DNA of 64,000 nucleotides from an uncultured Ardenticatenia bacterium (GTDB lineage Bacteria > Chloroflexota > Anaerolineae > 4572-78 > NAK82): the NCBI GenBank assembly GCA_937127125.1, contig CAKZLO010000034.1, positions 267,257-331,256 on the forward strand, read 5' to 3'. Below the pieces are notes generated by a model. The model searched no databases. It was not told the origin of the DNA and saw nothing but the letters and a program-made list of their open reading frames with translations. A program made the translations under genes and the position numbers. Each line of letters starts with the position of its first letter. The stretch's first letter is position 1. Shown here piece by piece: positions 1-8,526 of the stretch.

Positions 1-518
1 GCGATGTCGTCATAATCTAACATCTCGGTACCGGGCGCAACCCCATAGTGAATGAAATGATAGAGCTGACCGGAGAAGTTGAATGGAGCACCATGGGTGA
101 GATGACCACCGTGGCTCAGGTTCATTGCTAACACCGAGTCGCCGGGTTGCAACAGTGCCATGTAAGCGGCGCCGTTCGCCTGAGAACCCGAGTGAGGCTG
201 AACGTTGACGTGTTCAGCGCCGAACAGCTGTTTGGCCCGAGCAATTGCCAATTCCTCCGCGATGTCCACGAACTCGCACCCACCATAGTAGCGGTGTCGC
301 GGGTAGCCTTCCGCGTATTTGTTGGTCAGGACGGAACCTTGGGCGGCGAGCACTGCCGGGCTTACATAGTTCTCCGAGGCGATCAGCTCGATTTGCTCGA
401 TCTGACGGCGGCGCTCCCAGCGTATAACCGACAATATTTCTGGATCCACCGACCCCAGGGTGTCGTCACACGCAGTAACGTAGAGTTCCTCAGTCATTCG
501 ACGATCGGGCTGGCTCAT
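1..518 (-). CDS. glyA: Serine hydroxymethyltransferase (N-terminal part, cut by window edge)
   Basis: The reverse strand reads without a stop from an ATG at 518 to the window edge, giving about 172 residues. It has the N-terminal hallmarks of PLP-dependent serine hydroxymethyltransferase, which interconverts serine and glycine while charging tetrahydrofolate with a one-carbon unit: the segment [11 protein letters not shown], then [15 protein letters not shown], then the QPHSGSQAN and [12 protein letters not shown] segments, all in the expected order. The catalytic lysine region lies outside the window. An AAGGA ribosome site sits 8 nt before the start, and an extended -10 promoter lies at 551-556. 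The gene is divergent from the LacI regulator. Identification is secure; the C-terminus cannot be judged. Confidence 0.96.
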   Translation of the reverse strand, partial: MSQPDRRMTEELYVTACDDTLGSVDPEILSVIRWERRRQIEQIELIASENYVSPAVLAAQGSVLTNKYAEGYPRHRYYGGCEFVDIAEELAIARAKQLFGAEHVNVQPHSGSQANGAAYMALLQPGDSVLAMNLSHGGHLTHGAPFNFSGQLYHFIHYGVAPGTEMLDYDDI

Positions 519-550
519 AACAGGTATCCTTCTCGACGAGTGATGTACGC

Positions 551-556
551 ATTATA
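551..556 (-). promoter_or_regulatory. Extended -10 promoter of glyA
   Basis: On the reverse strand this is TATAAT preceded by TGG, an extended -10 element. The -35 hexamer at 16-18 nt upstream is poor, as is common for extended -10 promoters. Predicted transcription start is near 544, leaving a leader of about 26 nt with a good ribosome site. Confidence 0.6.
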
Positions 557-663
557 CCACATCAGCATACAAGAAGGTTCTGTGCGCCTGCAAAGCACCG
601 TGAACAGAACATCTCTGGTAGGGTTCCATAGGTTGCGACGCACGTGAGGCGTAGGATAGGGAC

Positions 664-692
664 TTGACACCCAAAACGTTTTGGGCTATAAT
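664..692 (+). promoter_or_regulatory. Consensus sigma-70-type promoter of the LacI-family gene
   Basis: TTGACA at 664-669 and TATAAT at 687-692 are separated by exactly 17 nt, a perfect consensus promoter. The spacer is almost entirely occupied by a palindrome (671-684), which suggests tight repression. Confidence 0.85.
671..684 (+). promoter_or_regulatory. LacI-type operator inside the promoter spacer
   Basis: CCAAAACGTTTTGG is a perfect 14-bp palindrome with a central CG, the usual layout of LacI-family operators. It lies between the -35 and -10 boxes. A second copy follows at 705-716, its centre 32 bp away (about three helical turns). Assignment to the adjacent regulator is inferred from position. 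Confidence 0.7.
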
Positions 693-704
693 AAAAGATG
701 AATG

Positions 705-716
705 CAAACGTTTTGG
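705..716 (+). promoter_or_regulatory. Second LacI-type operator
   Basis: CAAACGTTTTGG repeats eleven of the twelve inner bases of the upstream operator and lies between the predicted transcription start (about 699) and the GTG start at 733. Two same-face sites fit cooperative autorepression. Confidence 0.6.
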
Positions 717-732
717 ATCTGGTAGTCAAAGG

Positions 733-1755
733 GTGACTGTTACACTGAAGGATATTGCGCGCCAAGTTAATCGTTCCGTCACCACCGTGTCGCGGGCGCT
801 CCACGATTATACAGACGTGAGTCCCGAGACTCGTGCTTTAGTGAGACGCACGGCAGAAGAGTTGGGTTATGTTCCCAACGTAGTCGCGCGGCGCCTTCAG
901 AAACAGCGCGCTGATGCAGTTGGGCTGATCTTGCCGAGTTATGGCCCTCGTCTTTCCGACCCTCTTTTCGGCGACATGCTTTCAGCTGCAGTAGAAGAAA
1001 TCACACGTGCCGGGTTGGATTTGTTGGTCAGCATTGCTCATTGCCCAGAGGACGAGGTGGAACCCTACTACCAGCGCGTTGGTGAACGACGTGTGGACAG
1101 TGTATGGATCGTGCATACGCGGTGTCACGACGCACGGATTGCCTATCTTTTGGAGCGACGAGTGCCGTTTGTCGCAAGCGGTCGTGTATTGGAAGATTGG
1201 GTTTTTCCTTGTGTAGACGTGGATTACGTGCGCGGTATGCATAGCCTGGTGTCGCATCTTGCCCAGCTGGGACATCGCCGCATAGCTTTTGCGAGCGACT
1301 CGGCTGAGCTGACATTTGTACATTATCAGCGCGAAGGCTTTCGTCGTGCTGTACGTGACTGTGCTCTGGAGGTCATAGAAGACTTGATTGTTGAGGGCAG
1401 CCCAACCCAAAGAGGAGGTTATGACGCGGCTCAGACCCTGCTCAGCCGAAGAAATCCCCCTACCGCGATTATCGCCGGCAATGACTTGATGGCGCTGGGG
1501 GTTATGAGTGCAATTCAGGACCAAGGTCTTGAGGTGGGGAGCGATGTAGCTGTTGCCGGATTTGGGGATATCCCGCTGGCTGAGACATCTCATCCCTCCC
1601 TGACGACCGTGCGGTTACCGACGCAGCAAATGGGCAAGTTGGTAGGACAGATGTTGGTTATGAGCGCCTGCGGGCAGGAGATCCCGAATCCTTACAAATT
1701 GCTGAAACCAGCGCTTATTATTCGCCAATCTACTAACTTGGACTTGTGGTTATAA
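733..1755 (+). CDS. LacI/GalR-family transcriptional regulator
   Basis: This 340-residue protein has an N-terminal LacI helix-turn-helix (VTLKDIARQVNRSVTTVSRAL, residues 3-23) followed by a periplasmic-binding-protein-like sugar-sensing domain that ends with the typical GDIPLAETSHPSLTTVRLP segment. The GTG at 733 is chosen because the longer reading frame would start inside the -35 box. The promoter carries two palindromic sites, so it probably represses itself. It precedes a sugar ABC ATPase gene by 49 nt and may control it. The ligand cannot be read from the sequence. Confidence 0.9.
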   Translation: MTVTLKDIARQVNRSVTTVSRALHDYTDVSPETRALVRRTAEELGYVPNVVARRLQKQRADAVGLILPSYGPRLSDPLFGDMLSAAVEEITRAGLDLLVSIAHCPEDEVEPYYQRVGERRVDSVWIVHTRCHDARIAYLLERRVPFVASGRVLEDWVFPCVDVDYVRGMHSLVSHLAQLGHRRIAFASDSAELTFVHYQREGFRRAVRDCALEVIEDLIVEGSPTQRGGYDAAQTLLSRRNPPTAIIAGNDLMALGVMSAIQDQGLEVGSDVAVAGFGDIPLAETSHPSLTTVRLPTQQMGKLVGQMLVMSACGQEIPNPYKLLKPALIIRQSTNLDLWL

Positions 1756-1804
1756 GTTCAGAAATGAGCTCTAAAAAATAATTTTTTAAGGAGGAAATAG
1801 TACA

Positions 1805-2923
1805 ATGGCAGAAGTCGTGTACGAAGGCGTGACAAAGAGGTTCGGAGATGTGGTAGCGCTCAACAATCTGACCCTCGAAGTCCAAGACAAAGAGTTTCTA
1901 GTATTGGTGGGCCCTTCAGGTTGTGGCAAGAGCACCGCGCTACGCTGTTTGGCAGGCCTGGAGGAGGTCACGGAAGGGCGCATTCTAATCGGTGACCGTG
2001 TTGTGAATGACGTCCCGCCTAAAGATCGTAACATCGCAATGGTGTTCCAGAGCTACGCGTTGTACCCCCATATGTCGGTCTATGACAACATGGCGTTCGG
2101 TCTCAAGCTCCGTCGGACACCCAAGGACGAGATCAATCGCCGCGTGCAGGAGGCCGCTAAGATCTTGGGTATTGAGAATTTGCTGGACCGCAAGCCCAAG
2201 CAACTCTCTGGCGGTCAGCGACAGCGTGTGGCCCTGGGTCGTGCTATCGTGCGTGAGCCGTCCGTCTTCCTGCTTGATGAGCCACTGTCTAACCTGGATG
2301 CCAAGCTGCGTGTGCAGACGCGTGCCGAGCTGATCAAGTTGCATCAGCGCTTGGGCACCACCTTTATCTACGTGACGCACGACCAGATGGAAGCCATGAC
2401 GATGGCAGACCGCATCGCAGTGCTTAAGGATGGTGTGCTGCAGCAGGTAGATACACCCCAGAATCTTTACGACTACCCGGGCAACCTCTTTGTAGCTGGG
2501 TTTATCGGCTCGCCTAGCATGAACTTCTTCAATGCCACCATCACTGGCGAGGGTGACCAGCTCTTTGTGGATGCCGGCTCATTCCGAATTCCTGTCACTC
2601 CATCTATTAAAGCGCGCCTCAAGGATGGAGCTGGCAAGAGGGTGATCCTTGGTATCCGACCGGAGGATATTTACTTCCCTGGCTTCGTCTCGCCTGGTGT
2701 CTCAGCAGTGGATGTTGATTCGGTAGTGGACGTCACAGAGTTGATGGGCAATGAAATCTTCCTGTATATGGTGACAGGGAATTCTCCCTACATTGCCCGT
2801 GTAGATCCACGCGTGCGCGCTCATGTTGGAGACAAGGTCAAAATGGCCTTCAACGCTGATAAGATCCACCTCTTTGATGCAGACATTGAGGGTCAGCTAG
2901 CTCTGTTGAAAGCGGGGGCGTAA
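1805..2923 (+). CDS. Sugar ABC transporter ATP-binding protein, MsmX/UgpC type
   Basis: This 372-residue ATPase powers carbohydrate uptake at the cytoplasmic face of the membrane. It shows Walker [10 protein letters not shown] (near residue 37), the Q-loop, signature LSGGQRQR, Walker B VFLLDEP, the H-loop (THDQMEAM) and a C-terminal TOBE region with the typical GIRPEDI motif, the full length of the MsmX/MalK/UgpC group. AAGGAGG lies 9 nt before the ATG. No permease or binding protein is adjacent. Orphan MsmX-type ATPases often serve several sugar importers, so that role is likely but inferred. The preceding LacI gene may regulate it. Confidence 0.93.
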   Translation: MAEVVYEGVTKRFGDVVALNNLTLEVQDKEFLVLVGPSGCGKSTALRCLAGLEEVTEGRILIGDRVVNDVPPKDRNIAMVFQSYALYPHMSVYDNMAFGLKLRRTPKDEINRRVQEAAKILGIENLLDRKPKQLSGGQRQRVALGRAIVREPSVFLLDEPLSNLDAKLRVQTRAELIKLHQRLGTTFIYVTHDQMEAMTMADRIAVLKDGVLQQVDTPQNLYDYPGNLFVAGFIGSPSMNFFNATITGEGDQLFVDAGSFRIPVTPSIKARLKDGAGKRVILGIRPEDIYFPGFVSPGVSAVDVDSVVDVTELMGNEIFLYMVTGNSPYIARVDPRVRAHVGDKVKMAFNADKIHLFDADIEGQLALLKAGA

Positions 2924-2955
2924 TCGCGCATCACCCAATCTAAACACTAGTGGAG

Positions 2956-2988
2956 CAGGGGCACGTGAAATTGTGCCCCTGTTTGCAT
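2956..2988 (+). terminator. Rho-independent terminator after the ABC ATPase
   Basis: A perfect 9-bp stem (CAGGGGCAC, 2956-2964, with GTGCCCCTG, 2973-2981) and an 8-nt loop are followed by a T-rich stretch (GTTTGCATCTTTCG). It separates the ATPase from the Rrf2 gene, which has its own promoter. Confidence 0.75.
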
Positions 2989-3019
2989 CTTTCGTTTCAG
3001 GGGAGGTGTGCAAAAATTA

Positions 3020-3048
3020 TTGACATTTCAACTCAACTATGCTATACT
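3020..3048 (+). promoter_or_regulatory. Promoter of the Rrf2-cysK unit
   Basis: TTGACA (3020-3025), a 17-nt spacer and TATACT (3043-3048) with an upstream TGC form a near-consensus extended -10 promoter. Transcription should begin near 3055, which rules out upstream start codons for the Rrf2 gene. Confidence 0.82.
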
Positions 3049-3089
3049 CTCCTGAAGAGGTTCATGAGGCGGGTGTTGGAGGCATGGCT

Positions 3090-3599
3090 ATGCGCATTTC
3101 GACACGAGGACGATACGCACTGCGGGCATTGCTAGATGTGGCGTTACATCAAAATGAAGGTCCGGTATCGCGCCAGGATATTGCGGCACGTCAGGGAATC
3201 TCGGCAGAATATCTGGCCCAGCTCTTTCGATCTTTAGCATCTGCCGGGCTGGTCAGAGGCGTGAAAGGTCCCGGGGGGGGTTATACGCTGGGTCGCGACG
3301 CGGCGACTATCCGAGTAAGTGACGTGCTACGCGCGGTGGAAGGTCCGCTTGTTGCAGTTAATTGTGTCATGTCTGATGTAGGTAGCAGGCGACGTTGTCG
3401 CCGCATGGACAGCTGCGTAACCCACTTAGTGTGGGAACAGATGAGCGCAGCAATCAACAGCTTGCTCGATTCTGTTACACTCAGGGATTTGTGTCTCAAA
3501 GCGCGCGAGCTGGTCGGACGAAACACGTCTGAACGCAATGGGAGCGTTAGCTCACGGGAAGAAGCCAACTCCGAAGCAGGTTATATGTACGTCATTTAG
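3090..3599 (+). CDS. Rrf2-family transcriptional regulator (CymR/IscR-like)
   Basis: This 169-residue protein begins MRISTRGRYALRALLDVA, the standard Rrf2 opening, followed by a winged helix and the GVKGPGGGYTLGR wing. Three cysteines follow the DNA-binding region (VNC, 10 residues, RRRC, 5 residues, MDSC), placed like the cluster ligands of IscR although the first gap is longer. Start 3090 is preferred over 3084 because GGAGG lies 7 nt upstream of it. The gene is followed 100 nt later by cysteine synthase, which suggests control of cysteine or Fe-S metabolism, as CymR and IscR do in other bacteria. The C-terminal 25 residues look unstructured. Confidence 0.88.
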   Translation: MRISTRGRYALRALLDVALHQNEGPVSRQDIAARQGISAEYLAQLFRSLASAGLVRGVKGPGGGYTLGRDAATIRVSDVLRAVEGPLVAVNCVMSDVGSRRRCRRMDSCVTHLVWEQMSAAINSLLDSVTLRDLCLKARELVGRNTSERNGSVSSREEANSEAGYMYVI

Positions 3600-3699
3600 C
3601 ACTTTTGTCTGACAATGCAGATCTGAGTGGCTCGACGGATCCCATTACATACTTTCGTCAGTATTCACACCTTTATAGCAGGGAGGTAGGCACACTGTT

Positions 3700-4653
3700 A
3701 TGAAGATCGCAAATGATGTAACAGAGCTGATAGGAAATACACCTTTAGTGCGCATTCGACGTATGAGTAAGGGGTGCGTGGCGGATGTAGTGGCCAAGTT
3801 GGAGTTTTACAACCCGGCGCATAGTGTCAAAGATCGCATCGGGGTCTCTATGATTGAAGCTGCTGAAAAAGCCGGGTTGATCAAAGAAGATACCATAATC
3901 CTGGAACCCACCAGCGGTAACACAGGTATTGCGTTGGCCTTTGTTTGTGCGGCACGTGGGTATAAGTGTACCTTGGTGATGCCTGAGACGATGAGCATAG
4001 AGCGTCGTATGCTGCTGCGCGCCTATGGCGCTGAGATTGTGCTCACTCCCGGTTCCGAGGGCATGCCAGGCGCGGTGCGACGCGCCGAGGAGATGGCAGC
4101 AGCAGATCCTCGCTACTTCATTCCTAACCAGTTCAAGAACCCAGCTAATCCAGAGATCCATCGCAGGACAACTGCCGAGGAGATCTGGCGCGATACAGAT
4201 GGCAAGGCAGACATTCTTGTAGCAGGTGTGGGTACTGGGGGCACCATCACAGGTGTAGGAGAGGTAATCAAGGCACGCAAGCCCTCTTTCCAATGCATCG
4301 TTGTCGAGCCGGATGCATCACCAGTTCTTTCTGGCGGACAAAGGGGGCCGCATCCTATTCAGGGTATTGGCGCTGGATTCATTCCAGAGGTGCTGAATAC
4401 AAAGATCTACGATGAGGTCATTCGGGTGAAAAATGAGGATGCATTCCAAACGGCGCGACGTATGGCACGTGAGGAAGGGCTGTTGGTGGGCATCTCGTCG
4501 GGGGCAGCTATGTGGGCAGCGCTACAAGTAGCTCAGCGACCAGAGAACGCCGGAAAAATGATTGTGGTGATCATCCCGTCATTCGGGGAGCGATATCTGA
4601 GCACAGCTTTGTTTGCCGACTTGGCGAATGAGGTTACCTCGGTAGGCTTATGA
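3700..4653 (+). CDS. cysK: Cysteine synthase (O-acetylserine sulfhydrylase)
   Basis: This 317-residue fold-type II PLP enzyme makes L-cysteine from O-acetylserine and sulfide. It has the PLP lysine in HSVKDRIG (near residue 45), the substrate loop [11 protein letters not shown], the phosphate-binding [11 protein letters not shown], the [12 protein letters not shown] segment and the C-terminal [10 protein letters not shown], all at normal spacing. GGGAGG lies upstream of the ATG. It follows an Rrf2 regulator and overlaps the end of the convergent degV gene by 6 nt. Cystathionine beta-synthase or O-phosphoserine sulfhydrylase are close relatives that cannot be fully excluded. Confidence 0.94.
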   Translation: MKIANDVTELIGNTPLVRIRRMSKGCVADVVAKLEFYNPAHSVKDRIGVSMIEAAEKAGLIKEDTIILEPTSGNTGIALAFVCAARGYKCTLVMPETMSIERRMLLRAYGAEIVLTPGSEGMPGAVRRAEEMAAADPRYFIPNQFKNPANPEIHRRTTAEEIWRDTDGKADILVAGVGTGGTITGVGEVIKARKPSFQCIVVEPDASPVLSGGQRGPHPIQGIGAGFIPEVLNTKIYDEVIRVKNEDAFQTARRMAREEGLLVGISSGAAMWAALQVAQRPENAGKMIVVIIPSFGERYLSTALFADLANEVTSVGL

Positions 4654-5541
4654 GTCTCTTGGCTCTTTCGCTGGTGCGAATAATAGACTATGGACAGGGA
4701 AGTAGTTTACCCCGACGCAACCTGGACCAGCATGCACACCCAGCGCGGGTGACAGTTGGGTAACAAGTGCCTCGATGCATTCGAATGCCTCGAGCACCAA
4801 TTCTAAGAACGCTGCTGCCCGCTCAGGGGCAGCAGCGTGTGTCACAGCAACCTTGATAGGTGTCTTATCTGCGCCTTGTTCTGCCATCAATTCGATTATC
4901 TTCCTCATAGCATGGGGAATGCTCCGCGCAGTGCCCATCGGCACAATGACTCCTTCTTCCATGCTGATGATAGGCTTTACGTTGAGCAATGTTCCTAACA
5001 GGTGCTTAGCTCGTCCAATGCGTCCGCCTAAATACAGATAACGCAGCGTGTCGGCTGTTTTAAGCATATGGCCGTTCTGGCTGACCCATCGCACTATCGC
5101 AAGCACTTCTTCCATTTTTGCACCGCGCTGTGCGGCTCGTGCTGCCTCAATAGCAGCCCATCCATGCACCATCGCCACCTGCAGGGTATCCACTACTTCA
5201 ACGCGCAAATGTGGTAGCTGGATCGCGGCAATATCACGTGCAATGCACGCCGATTGGTACGCACCGCTACCCTTCGACGTCATCGTCACCACAACAGCTT
5301 GAGAGGCCCATCTTGCAACACGTTCGAATGCTGCCAGGTAATCGCCTGGCCCTGGATTAGCAGTTGTTGGCAATTGCGTCGCGGAGCGCAGCCACTCGTA
5401 AAACTCTTCAGCCGTGATGTCTACTTCATCGCGCAGTGTTTTATGTCCGCGATGCAGATAATAAGGTACCACTTCTATACGGAGGCTGTCCACTAACGCG
5501 CGAGGAATACTGGCGCATGTATCTGCCACAATTGCGATCAT
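4648..5541 (-). CDS. DegV family fatty-acid-binding protein (copy 1)
   Basis: This 297-residue protein opens [16 protein letters not shown], the DegV signature, and carries the [11 protein letters not shown] and [10 protein letters not shown] segments that contact the lipid head group, plus a C-terminal HAGPGCVGV. DegV (FakB-type) proteins bind fatty acids and can deliver them to a fatty acid kinase. The ATG at 5541 is chosen because the longer frame would overlap the upstream paralog. It lies 4 nt after that gene's stop, so the two are surely co-transcribed. No FakA gene is present in the window. Confidence 0.9.
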   Translation of the reverse strand: MIAIVADTCASIPRALVDSLRIEVVPYYLHRGHKTLRDEVDITAEEFYEWLRSATQLPTTANPGPGDYLAAFERVARWASQAVVVTMTSKGSGAYQSACIARDIAAIQLPHLRVEVVDTLQVAMVHGWAAIEAARAAQRGAKMEEVLAIVRWVSQNGHMLKTADTLRYLYLGGRIGRAKHLLGTLLNVKPIISMEEGVIVPMGTARSIPHAMRKIIELMAEQGADKTPIKVAVTHAAAPERAAAFLELVLEAFECIEALVTQLSPALGVHAGPGCVGVNYFPVHSLLFAPAKEPRDS

Positions 5542-5545
5542 TGCG

Positions 5546-6412
5546 TCACGAACCTGTTGTTCGAAGCGGGAAGTAGCTGACCCCAATCATACCGGGGCCG
5601 GTGTGTACGCCCAAAGCTGGTGAGGTCTGGGTAACAAATGCTTCACGGCAGTCAAATGTCTTGGTGACCAGCTCAAGCAGCGCCGCAGCCCGGTCAGGAG
5701 CCGCGTTGTGAGTAATTATCACCTTTATGGGTCCTCTGCTGGCACCCTTGTCAGCCATCATTTCCACCATCTTGTGATAGGCTTGCTGGATGCTACGTGC
5801 TTGGCCCATTGGCACAACGATGCCATCCTCCATACTGACTATAGGTTTGATGTTAAGCAAGGTGCTCACTAGGTGTTTTGCCTTGCCGATGCGGCCTCCA
5901 AGGTAGAGGTACCTGAGCGTGTCGAACGCCTGGAGCATCAGTCCTGAACGTGCTACATAACGAGCGGTCTCGGCAACCTCTTCCAGAGCGGCCCCCTGTA
6001 GCGCGGCACGTGCTGCCTCGATGGTCGCCAAGGCGTGCACGCCAGAGACTTGCAGAGTATCGATTACCTCGATCCTGATACCGGGCAGACGCGTCTCTGC
6101 CATTTCCCGTGCCACACATCCTGCTTGATAGGCACCACTTCCTTTAGAAGTCATATGGATAGAGACGATCCCGGAAGCACGTTGCGCGGCGCGTTCAAAA
6201 GCCTGTAGATAGTCTCCTGGTCCTGGGTTGGCCGTCGTAGGAAGCCTCTGCACTGAAGGGAGCCAACGATAGAACTCCTCAGGGGAGATGTCGATCATGT
6301 CGCGCAATGTCTCGCCTTCTCGGTGGATGTAATATGGCACAACCTCGATCTGGAGCATATCTACCAGGTGCTGCGGAACACTGGCGCATGTGTCTGTGAC
6401 AACTGCTATCAT
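5546..6412 (-). CDS. DegV family fatty-acid-binding protein (copy 2)
   Basis: The 288-residue paralog of the next gene downstream, matching it along the whole length: MIAVVTDTCASVPQHL opening, [37 protein letters not shown] and HTGPGMIGVSYF. GAGGCGAGGG before the ATG supports start 6412. A TTGACA-like -35 box on the reverse strand lies at 6493-6498, but its -10 box is unclear. The pair probably arose by tandem duplication; they may bind different acyl chains, as FakB1/FakB2 do. Confidence 0.9.
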   Translation of the reverse strand: MIAVVTDTCASVPQHLVDMLQIEVVPYYIHREGETLRDMIDISPEEFYRWLPSVQRLPTTANPGPGDYLQAFERAAQRASGIVSIHMTSKGSGAYQAGCVAREMAETRLPGIRIEVIDTLQVSGVHALATIEAARAALQGAALEEVAETARYVARSGLMLQAFDTLRYLYLGGRIGKAKHLVSTLLNIKPIVSMEDGIVVPMGQARSIQQAYHKMVEMMADKGASRGPIKVIITHNAAPDRAAALLELVTKTFDCREAFVTQTSPALGVHTGPGMIGVSYFPLRTTGS

Positions 6413-6537
6413 TGCTTGTTCCCTCGCCTCTACTTGATATGATTCTGCGCAGTGATGCAACCCATTTTATTCCGTGAAGTGGATTCGGCAATTGTCAATG
6501 TGTGTTGTGTTATTTCCATGGTGGGGTTAACAATGGG

Positions 6538-6566
6538 TTGCAATTTGTCAAGAATTGTGATATACT
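6538..6566 (+). promoter_or_regulatory. Promoter of the nine-gene membrane operon
   Basis: TTGCAA (6538-6543), a 17-nt spacer and TATACT (6561-6566) preceded by TGA make a good extended -10 promoter. The first start codon (6582) is only 15 nt beyond the -10 box, leaving a leader of roughly 9 nt with no ribosome site. Confidence 0.75.
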
Positions 6567-6581
6567 TACATTACGTAAACT

Positions 6582-7424
6582 ATGAAGCATTCTGGTGATG
6601 TCAAGGATCTTATACGTGCCCTGACAGCGCGGCAACCTGCTTTGCGCTGGCAGGCTGCTGCACGCCTTGCCCTTGCAGCACGTCAGGCGCACGCTGGCGC
6701 GCTTGCCGCACTTGGTGATGCACTAGGGGATGAACACCCCTTCGTACGTTGGCAAGCTGCTAGGGCGCTGGTGTATGCCCGTAGTCCAGCTGCCTTGGCT
6801 ATTCTTCAGCGTGCTCTGACCGAGGGAATCCCACCTGCGCAAGCTGCCGCTATAGATGCACTGAGTGAGGTGCGGAAGCCAGATATCTCCCTTCTGCTGC
6901 ATGCGCTTGAAAGTAATGATGCAACGGTGCGCCAGAGCGCTGTCGAAACCCTTGTCCGCCATCGTGTACGCGCTGCGGTGCCGCGTCTAATAGATTTGTT
7001 GAGTGACCCAGCTCCTGGTGTGCGTAAAGCTGTTGCCAGTGCTCTTGCGTTTTTGTGGGATGAGCGTGCTGTTATACCACTCATCGAGCGTCTTAAGGAC
7101 GAGTCCCCGCTGGTGCGGCGCAGCGCGGCATACACGTTAGGGGCGCACCGCGCGCGTGCGGCTCTCTCTGCATTGTTAGATGCTCTAGGAGATCCTCAGC
7201 CTGAGGTGCGTTACACAGCTGCATGGGCTATTGGCCGCCTGAAAGCACGTGTGGCTCTGTCCCATCTTGAGAGATTGCTCGATGATGCTGCTTTGGACGG
7301 CATGGTAGCGAATGAAGCGGCCCGCGCAATAGCTGCAATTAATCGTCGAGGTTGGCGACAAATAGGTTCTTTGCTGAGGCGAACCGATGCGCCATTGCCA
7401 TCACGGATAGAAGGAACAAAATGA
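6582..7424 (+). CDS. HEAT-repeat (PBS-lyase-like) protein
   Basis: This 280-residue protein is built of about eight 31-residue helical repeats with the pattern D-x-x-x-x-VR-x-x-A-A-x-A-L (for example DEHPFVRWQAARAL, DESPLVRRSAAYTLG, DPQPEVRYTAAWAIG). Such HEAT/EZ_HEAT scaffolds mediate protein contacts and have no catalytic residues. It is soluble, has no signal peptide, and opens a nine-gene operon. Its last four bases (ATGA) overlap the start of the next gene. The function is probably as an assembly or regulatory scaffold for the membrane proteins downstream, which is an inference from position. Confidence 0.88.
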   Translation: MKHSGDVKDLIRALTARQPALRWQAAARLALAARQAHAGALAALGDALGDEHPFVRWQAARALVYARSPAALAILQRALTEGIPPAQAAAIDALSEVRKPDISLLLHALESNDATVRQSAVETLVRHRVRAAVPRLIDLLSDPAPGVRKAVASALAFLWDERAVIPLIERLKDESPLVRRSAAYTLGAHRARAALSALLDALGDPQPEVRYTAAWAIGRLKARVALSHLERLLDDAALDGMVANEAARAIAAINRRGWRQIGSLLRRTDAPLPSRIEGTK

Positions 7425-7723
7425 ACACTTCGAGCGATAGTGTGTTGGACCGAGTGGCACAGCAATTGATCCGTTGGCGTCTGACTGTGCCGGCTATTGT
7501 CTTCCTACAAGCGCATAAGCCACTTAGCTTTGTGGGTGCCCAGTTGTTGCTGGTCCTGGAACCAGTCCTAGTGGTCTTTCTGCCGCATCGCTGGATTGTT
7601 GATGGGGTGACATTGTTGACAGATTCTAGAGGGTGGGATGTTCTGCTGCATAAGCTGGAGACTTTACAGAGGAAACAGCTGGAGCCAGCCAAGACGTCGG
7701 CGATCTCTAGTGGTGAGACGTGA
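7421..7723 (+). CDS. Small hypothetical protein (100 aa)
   Basis: A 100-residue protein with an amphipathic N-terminus and a hydrophobic central stretch (about residues 22-50, VPAIVFLQAHKP to VLVVFLPH) that could be a membrane-associated hairpin. AAGGA lies 5 nt before the ATG, and both ends overlap neighbours (ATGA with the HEAT gene, GTGA with the next), so it is translated as part of the operon. I do not recognise the family. Confidence 0.75.
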   Translation: MNTSSDSVLDRVAQQLIRWRLTVPAIVFLQAHKPLSFVGAQLLLVLEPVLVVFLPHRWIVDGVTLLTDSRGWDVLLHKLETLQRKQLEPAKTSAISSGET

Positions 7724-8463
7724 GCGAGATACAACACATTCTGCTCAGTTTGTTGCTCATTTTTGTTATGGCATTGATTATCGGCAGGTGGCGAGTTGGC
7801 AAGTGGATGCCTGCTGAATGGCGTGTCATTCCCGCCTTTGATCGATTAAGTCATGCCGTGCAACGCGCTATCGAGCGAGGGCGAGCTTTGCATCTAGCAT
7901 TGGGAAGAGGGGCTCTTTGGAGCAGCACTGCAACTGACAGCTTGGCGGGTGTAGAAGCACTGAGGTCCATTGCAGAGCATTTGAGCCTAGTTGGTCAGAT
8001 GCCACTTGTCACCACAGGAGATGCGACGTTGCAGCTGCTGGCCGAGGATAGCGTACATCGCATCGGGTGCCGCAACAAAGCCGGTTTCTCGCAGGCAAAG
8101 CCGGATGTTCGTTGGCTGACGGCAACGCCGGCGGCATATGCCGCTGGTGTGATGGACATCTTGAAAGATGATACCGTTGAAGCAAATGCGATGATCGGTT
8201 TCTTTGGCACCGAATACCTCCTAATGGGTGAGCCAGGAGCACAACGAGCGGCGGTACAGGTGGGTGGCGCCAGTGAGCCTACAGTATTGCCTTTTGTACT
8301 GGCCACGTCCCGGGCGGCTCTCCTCGGTGAGGAGTTGTATGCAGTGGGAGCTTATCTTGCGCATAACCCATGGCATGCGGGCAGCTTGTGGGCACAAGAT
8401 GTCGTGCGCTGGCTTATCGTGTTGCTGGTGCTCGTTGCTGTGATGGTAAATACACTGGTGTAA
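7720..8463 (+). CDS. Membrane-anchored hypothetical protein, possibly DUF6754-like
   Basis: A 247-residue protein with a GTG start overlapping the previous stop. It has one N-terminal membrane segment (IQHILLSLLLIFVMALIIG), a conserved-looking cytosolic or extracytoplasmic domain with the segments ERGRALHLALG and TTGDATLQLLAEDS, GFFGTEYLLMGEPG in the middle, and a C-terminal membrane segment (WLIVLLVLVAVMVNTLV). The core resembles what I recall of the DUF6754 family of Chloroflexota, but I cannot confirm that. No catalytic motif is apparent. Confidence 0.8.
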   Translation: MSEIQHILLSLLLIFVMALIIGRWRVGKWMPAEWRVIPAFDRLSHAVQRAIERGRALHLALGRGALWSSTATDSLAGVEALRSIAEHLSLVGQMPLVTTGDATLQLLAEDSVHRIGCRNKAGFSQAKPDVRWLTATPAAYAAGVMDILKDDTVEANAMIGFFGTEYLLMGEPGAQRAAVQVGGASEPTVLPFVLATSRAALLGEELYAVGAYLAHNPWHAGSLWAQDVVRWLIVLLVLVAVMVNTLV

Positions 8464-8526
8464 GACGCAACAGACCGTTTTTCTATAGATGCTTGCTTTA
8501 GGCTGATCACAGCAAGGAGGTGGTTT

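Noticed and set aside
147-647. Forward open frame opposite glyA
   Set aside because: It is the shadow of the serine hydroxymethyltransferase gene on the other strand.
2950-3135. Short forward open frame over the terminator and Rrf2 promoter
   Set aside because: It contains the terminator hairpin and the promoter boxes, and its reading has no family features.
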